Shown: positions 6,079-7,765 of the stretch, piece after piece
Layout: each line of letters begins with the position of its first letter
Position numbering within the stretch: position 1 is the stretch's first letter
Program-made: the position numbers and the translations under genes
From: Gammaproteobacteria bacterium
Lineage (GTDB): Bacteria > Pseudomonadota > Gammaproteobacteria > Pseudomonadales > Azotimanducaceae
DNA: 7,765 nt
NCBI GenBank assembly: GCA_002694945.1
Contig: NZNP01000110.1
Coordinates: 1-7,765, forward strand
Direction: 5' to 3'
Notes under the pieces: generated by a model
What the model saw: the letters and a program-made list of their open reading frames with translations, nothing else
Told to the model about the DNA's origin: nothing
Database searches by the model: none

Positions 6079-6100
6079 ACAAGCGTAAAATGGAGAAAAG

Positions 6101-6202
6101 GTGCATCGTCCATGCAAAGATATTGATGAAATAGATGTTGAAGAGCACCTACACTTCGTTCAGAGTGTCGACGCTCCGACCAAGGGCGCAATTTGCCAAT
6201 GA
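6101..6202 (+). CDS. Possible 33-codon leader ORF overlapping the nadK start
   Basis: A GTG at 6101 opens 33 codons ending in TGA at 6200-6202. GGAG (6092-6095) lies 5 nt upstream, a better ribosome binding site than the one in front of nadK. An in-frame TAA (6086-6088) fixes this as the only start. The peptide is polar and acidic in the middle (KDIDEIDVEE) with two Cys and no membrane segment. Its stop overlaps the nadK ATG as ATGA, the geometry of translational coupling. I recognise no family. It could be a real small protein, a leader that controls nadK translation, or a chance frame; its short length prevents a firm call. Confidence 0.3.
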   Translation: MHRPCKDIDEIDVEEHLHFVQSVDAPTKGAICQ

Positions 6203-7074
6203 CAGACTTTAAGACGGTGGGCTTGGTGGCTCGCGTTGCCAATGACCAAGTTAGAGAATCGCTGCTTCGTTTAGAAACATTTTTAAGTGGTGAAGGGGTA
6301 GCGTTGATTTTTGAAATCGGAACGGCAGAAATCCTAGGACGCGAAGTCCGGCAGTGTGCTGATCTAAGCTTTCTTGGTGGAGATTGTGATCTGGTTATCG
6401 CGGTAGGTGGTGATGGCAATATTCTCAGTACTGCGCGGGCAGTTGCGCCCTTTGGCGTACCTATTTTAGGTATTAACCGAGGTAAGCTGGGCTTCCTTGC
6501 TGATGTTTCGCCTGATGACATTGAAATCTGTCTTGGCGCTGTTTTGACTGGTGATTACACTACAGAAGAGCACTTTCTCCTAGAAGGGGAGGTCAAGGGA
6601 CAAAGCGAGGTGCCGTGCGCTCTTAATGAAGTTGTCGTTCATTCGGCATCTATGCCAAAAATGCTTGAAATGGAACTCTATATCAACGACGACTACGTCT
6701 TCACTCAGAACTCCGACGGTCTTATTGTTTCCTCGCCGACAGGTTCTACGGCATATGCTCTTTCCGCTGGTGGGCCGATAATGCACCCGAGTCTGAACGC
6801 GATTGCGCTGGTGCCCATGTTTCCTCACTCGCTAAGCAGTAGGCCTTTGGTGGTGCCAGCAGATGATGAAATCAGGATTGTGATTGGTCATGCGTCGGGT
6901 GTTGATGCGACAGTCAGTTTCGATTCTCATCAGGAGTTTAATATCGCAGCAGGTGATTCGCTTGTAATCCGAAAAAAGCAGGAGCGTTTATTATTGGTTC
7001 ATCCTCCAGGGCATAGTTTCTATGGTATTTGTCGCAGCAAGCTAGACTGGGCGACGAGTTCGATAAGTCGATGA
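6193..7074 (+). CDS. nadK: NAD kinase (ATP-NAD kinase)
   Basis: Phosphorylates NAD to NADP in the cytoplasm, the only de novo source of NADP(H). The 293 residues match the usual proteobacterial length. The N-terminal domain holds GGDGN (72-76), with catalytic Asp74, and GINRGKLGFL (93-102). The C-terminal beta-domain holds NE (145-146), DGLIVSSPTGSTAYALSAGG (175-194) and PHSLSSRPLVVP (211-222), all diagnostic of the family and intact. The start is ambiguous: TTG at 6193 sits 6 nt after AAGGG (6182-6186), while ATG at 6199 is 12 nt away and gives the more familiar MTDFKTVGLVAR N-terminus. Numbering here uses the TTG. A 33-codon frame ends across the ATG, so coupling is possible. Divergent from cysE; the next gene, gmd, is 162 bp downstream on the same strand. 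Confidence 0.96.
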   Translation: MPMTDFKTVGLVARVANDQVRESLLRLETFLSGEGVALIFEIGTAEILGREVRQCADLSFLGGDCDLVIAVGGDGNILSTARAVAPFGVPILGINRGKLGFLADVSPDDIEICLGAVLTGDYTTEEHFLLEGEVKGQSEVPCALNEVVVHSASMPKMLEMELYINDDYVFTQNSDGLIVSSPTGSTAYALSAGGPIMHPSLNAIALVPMFPHSLSSRPLVVPADDEIRIVIGHASGVDATVSFDSHQEFNIAAGDSLVIRKKQERLLLVHPPGHSFYGICRSKLDWATSSISR

Positions 7075-7106
7075 TCGCTGCTTTATTTTTATTGTCAAGA
7101 AGGATT

Positions 7107-7126
7107 ATTTCCCTTCGGTAGGAAAT
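7107..7126 (+). terminator. Hairpin between nadK and gmd
   Basis: ATTTCC (7107-7112) and GGAAAT (7121-7126) are perfect complements enclosing CTTCGGTA, which contains the stable-loop sequence TTCG. It lies about 30 nt after the nadK stop. The following sequence is not a T-run, so it may be a processing or 3'-end structure rather than a strong terminator. The rest of the 162-bp spacer shows only very short frames (16 and 25 codons) without good RBSs. Confidence 0.3.
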
Positions 7127-7224
7127 GTCTTTAAAGAAAGTGCTGGTGGATGGACTCAAAATGCTGATGAAACATGGATGCATCTTCGCGCTGACACGTT
7201 AATATTGCTATCAAATTCGTCAGC

Positions 7225-7231
7225 AGGAGGT
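7225..7231 (+). promoter_or_regulatory. Strong Shine-Dalgarno of gmd that fixes a TTG start
   Basis: AGGAGGT (7225-7231) is a near-complete anti-16S complement placed 5 nt before TTG 7237. An in-frame TAG at 7231-7233 excludes any start further upstream, and the next in-frame start-like codon lies inside the Rossmann strand, so TTG must be used. Confidence 0.8.
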
Positions 7232-7236
7232 AGCCA

Positions 7237-7765
7237 TTGTCTGAAAAAGTTGCGTTGATCACAGGCATTACGGGCCAAGATGGTTCCTATCTAGCGGAAT
7301 TATTGCTCGAGAAAGGCTACATTGTGCACGGCATCAAACGTCGGAGTTCGCTCTTTAACACGAAAAGAATAGAGCATATATTAGAAGACCGTCACCGTGA
7401 TTCAGCTCGCCTTTTTCTGCACTATGGGGACCTTTCTGACTCTTCAAACCTCACTAGGATAATCAACGATTGCCAGCCTGATGAGATTTATAATTTGGGA
7501 GCGCAGAGCCATGTGTCAGTGAGCTTTGATTCGGCCGAATATACTGCCGATGTGGATGCACTTGGGGCGCTTAGATTATTGGAAGCGATTCGTTTCCTGG
7601 GTTTGGAGAACAAGACTAAGTTTTATCAGGCATCTACCTCGGAGCTTTATGGATTAGTGCAGGAAATTCCTCAAAAAGAAACTACTCCCTTTTATCCTCG
7701 TTCACCTTATGCGGTAGCTAAGCTCTATGCTTATTGGATTACTGTTAATTACCGAGAAGCTTATG
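7237..7765 (+). CDS. gmd: GDP-mannose 4,6-dehydratase, N-terminal half (runs off the right edge)
   Basis: Converts GDP-D-mannose to GDP-4-keto-6-deoxy-D-mannose, precursor of GDP-fucose, GDP-rhamnose, colitose or perosamine used in O-antigen and exopolysaccharide. The 176 visible residues cover about half of a typical protein of 320-370 residues. The NADP-binding glycine-rich turn [12 protein letters not shown] is at 9-20, GIKRRSS at 32-38 and YNLGAQSHV at 85-93. The catalytic set is Thr134 and Glu136 (STSELYG) and Tyr158/Lys162 (YAVAK), consistent with the recalled E. coli Thr132, Glu134 and Tyr156 at a constant offset of 2. All these are diagnostic of Gmd within the extended SDR family. Translation starts at TTG. 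The gene lies 162 bp after nadK in the same direction and probably heads a surface-polysaccharide cluster beyond the window; that last point is inference. Confidence 0.95.
   Translation, partial: MSEKVALITGITGQDGSYLAELLLEKGYIVHGIKRRSSLFNTKRIEHILEDRHRDSARLFLHYGDLSDSSNLTRIINDCQPDEIYNLGAQSHVSVSFDSAEYTADVDALGALRLLEAIRFLGLENKTKFYQASTSELYGLVQEIPQKETTPFYPRSPYAVAKLYAYWITVNYREAY

Noticed and set aside
6042..6521. 159-codon minus-strand frame opposite the nadK 5' half
   Set aside because: Antisense to the conserved NadK motifs, low-complexity Ser/Pro/Arg composition, and no recognisable domain.
7071..7121. 16-codon frame overlapping the nadK stop as ATGA
   Set aside because: Too short and without independent support; overlap of this kind arises easily from a CGATGA stop context.
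7125..7202. 25-codon frame MSLKKVLVDG... between nadK and gmd
   Set aside because: The purine box touches the ATG (1-nt spacing), and the frame begins inside the 7107-7126 hairpin; no homology recognised.

Overview
The window reads as a piece of chromosome from a Gram-negative bacterium, most likely a gammaproteobacterium. That placement rests on a full-length CysE of the enterobacterial/pseudomonad type, a proteobacterial-type NadK, and Shine-Dalgarno-led genes at moderate GC. A marine or aquatic lifestyle is plausible from the Fe-dependent alcohol dehydrogenase, sodium/solute symporter and P450 content, but this is inference. No rRNA, tRNA, transposase, integrase or CRISPR array was seen.

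Layout. (1) Positions 1-137 hold the 5' end of a minus-strand gene for a small membrane protein of unknown function, cut by the window edge. (2) Positions 138-419 are a divergent control region, unusually rich in TCAC/GTGA words and inverted repeats. (3) Positions 420-3383 are a two-gene plus-strand unit, an iron-type alcohol dehydrogenase followed 36 nt later by a 585-residue sodium:solute symporter; together they suggest uptake and oxidation of a small alcohol or hydroxy acid. (4) Positions 3384-3700 contain no gene but have a hairpin and a long pyrimidine-rich tract. (5) Positions 3701-4939 encode a complete, apparently solitary bacterial cytochrome P450 that looks more AT-rich than its neighbours. 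(6) Positions 4940-5188 are a convergent spacer with two hairpins. (7) Positions 5189-6040 (minus) encode serine O-acetyltransferase CysE. (8) Positions 6041-6192 are a divergent spacer with a 13-bp palindrome and a possible 33-codon leader ORF that overlaps the nadK start. (9) Positions 6193-7074 encode NAD kinase NadK. (10) From 7237 to the right edge runs the 5' part of gmd (GDP-mannose 4,6-dehydratase), which starts with TTG behind a near-perfect Shine-Dalgarno sequence.

How the genes relate. The left half is accessory metabolism (alcohol/acid use, oxygenation). The right half is housekeeping: cysteine synthesis, NADP supply, and nucleotide-sugar formation for surface polysaccharide. I found no clearly new multi-gene system. 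The most unexplained signal is the repeat-rich control region at 150-410. The next is the possible translated leader in front of nadK, and then the CysE tail, which lacks the C-terminal Ile used in E. coli to dock with CysK.
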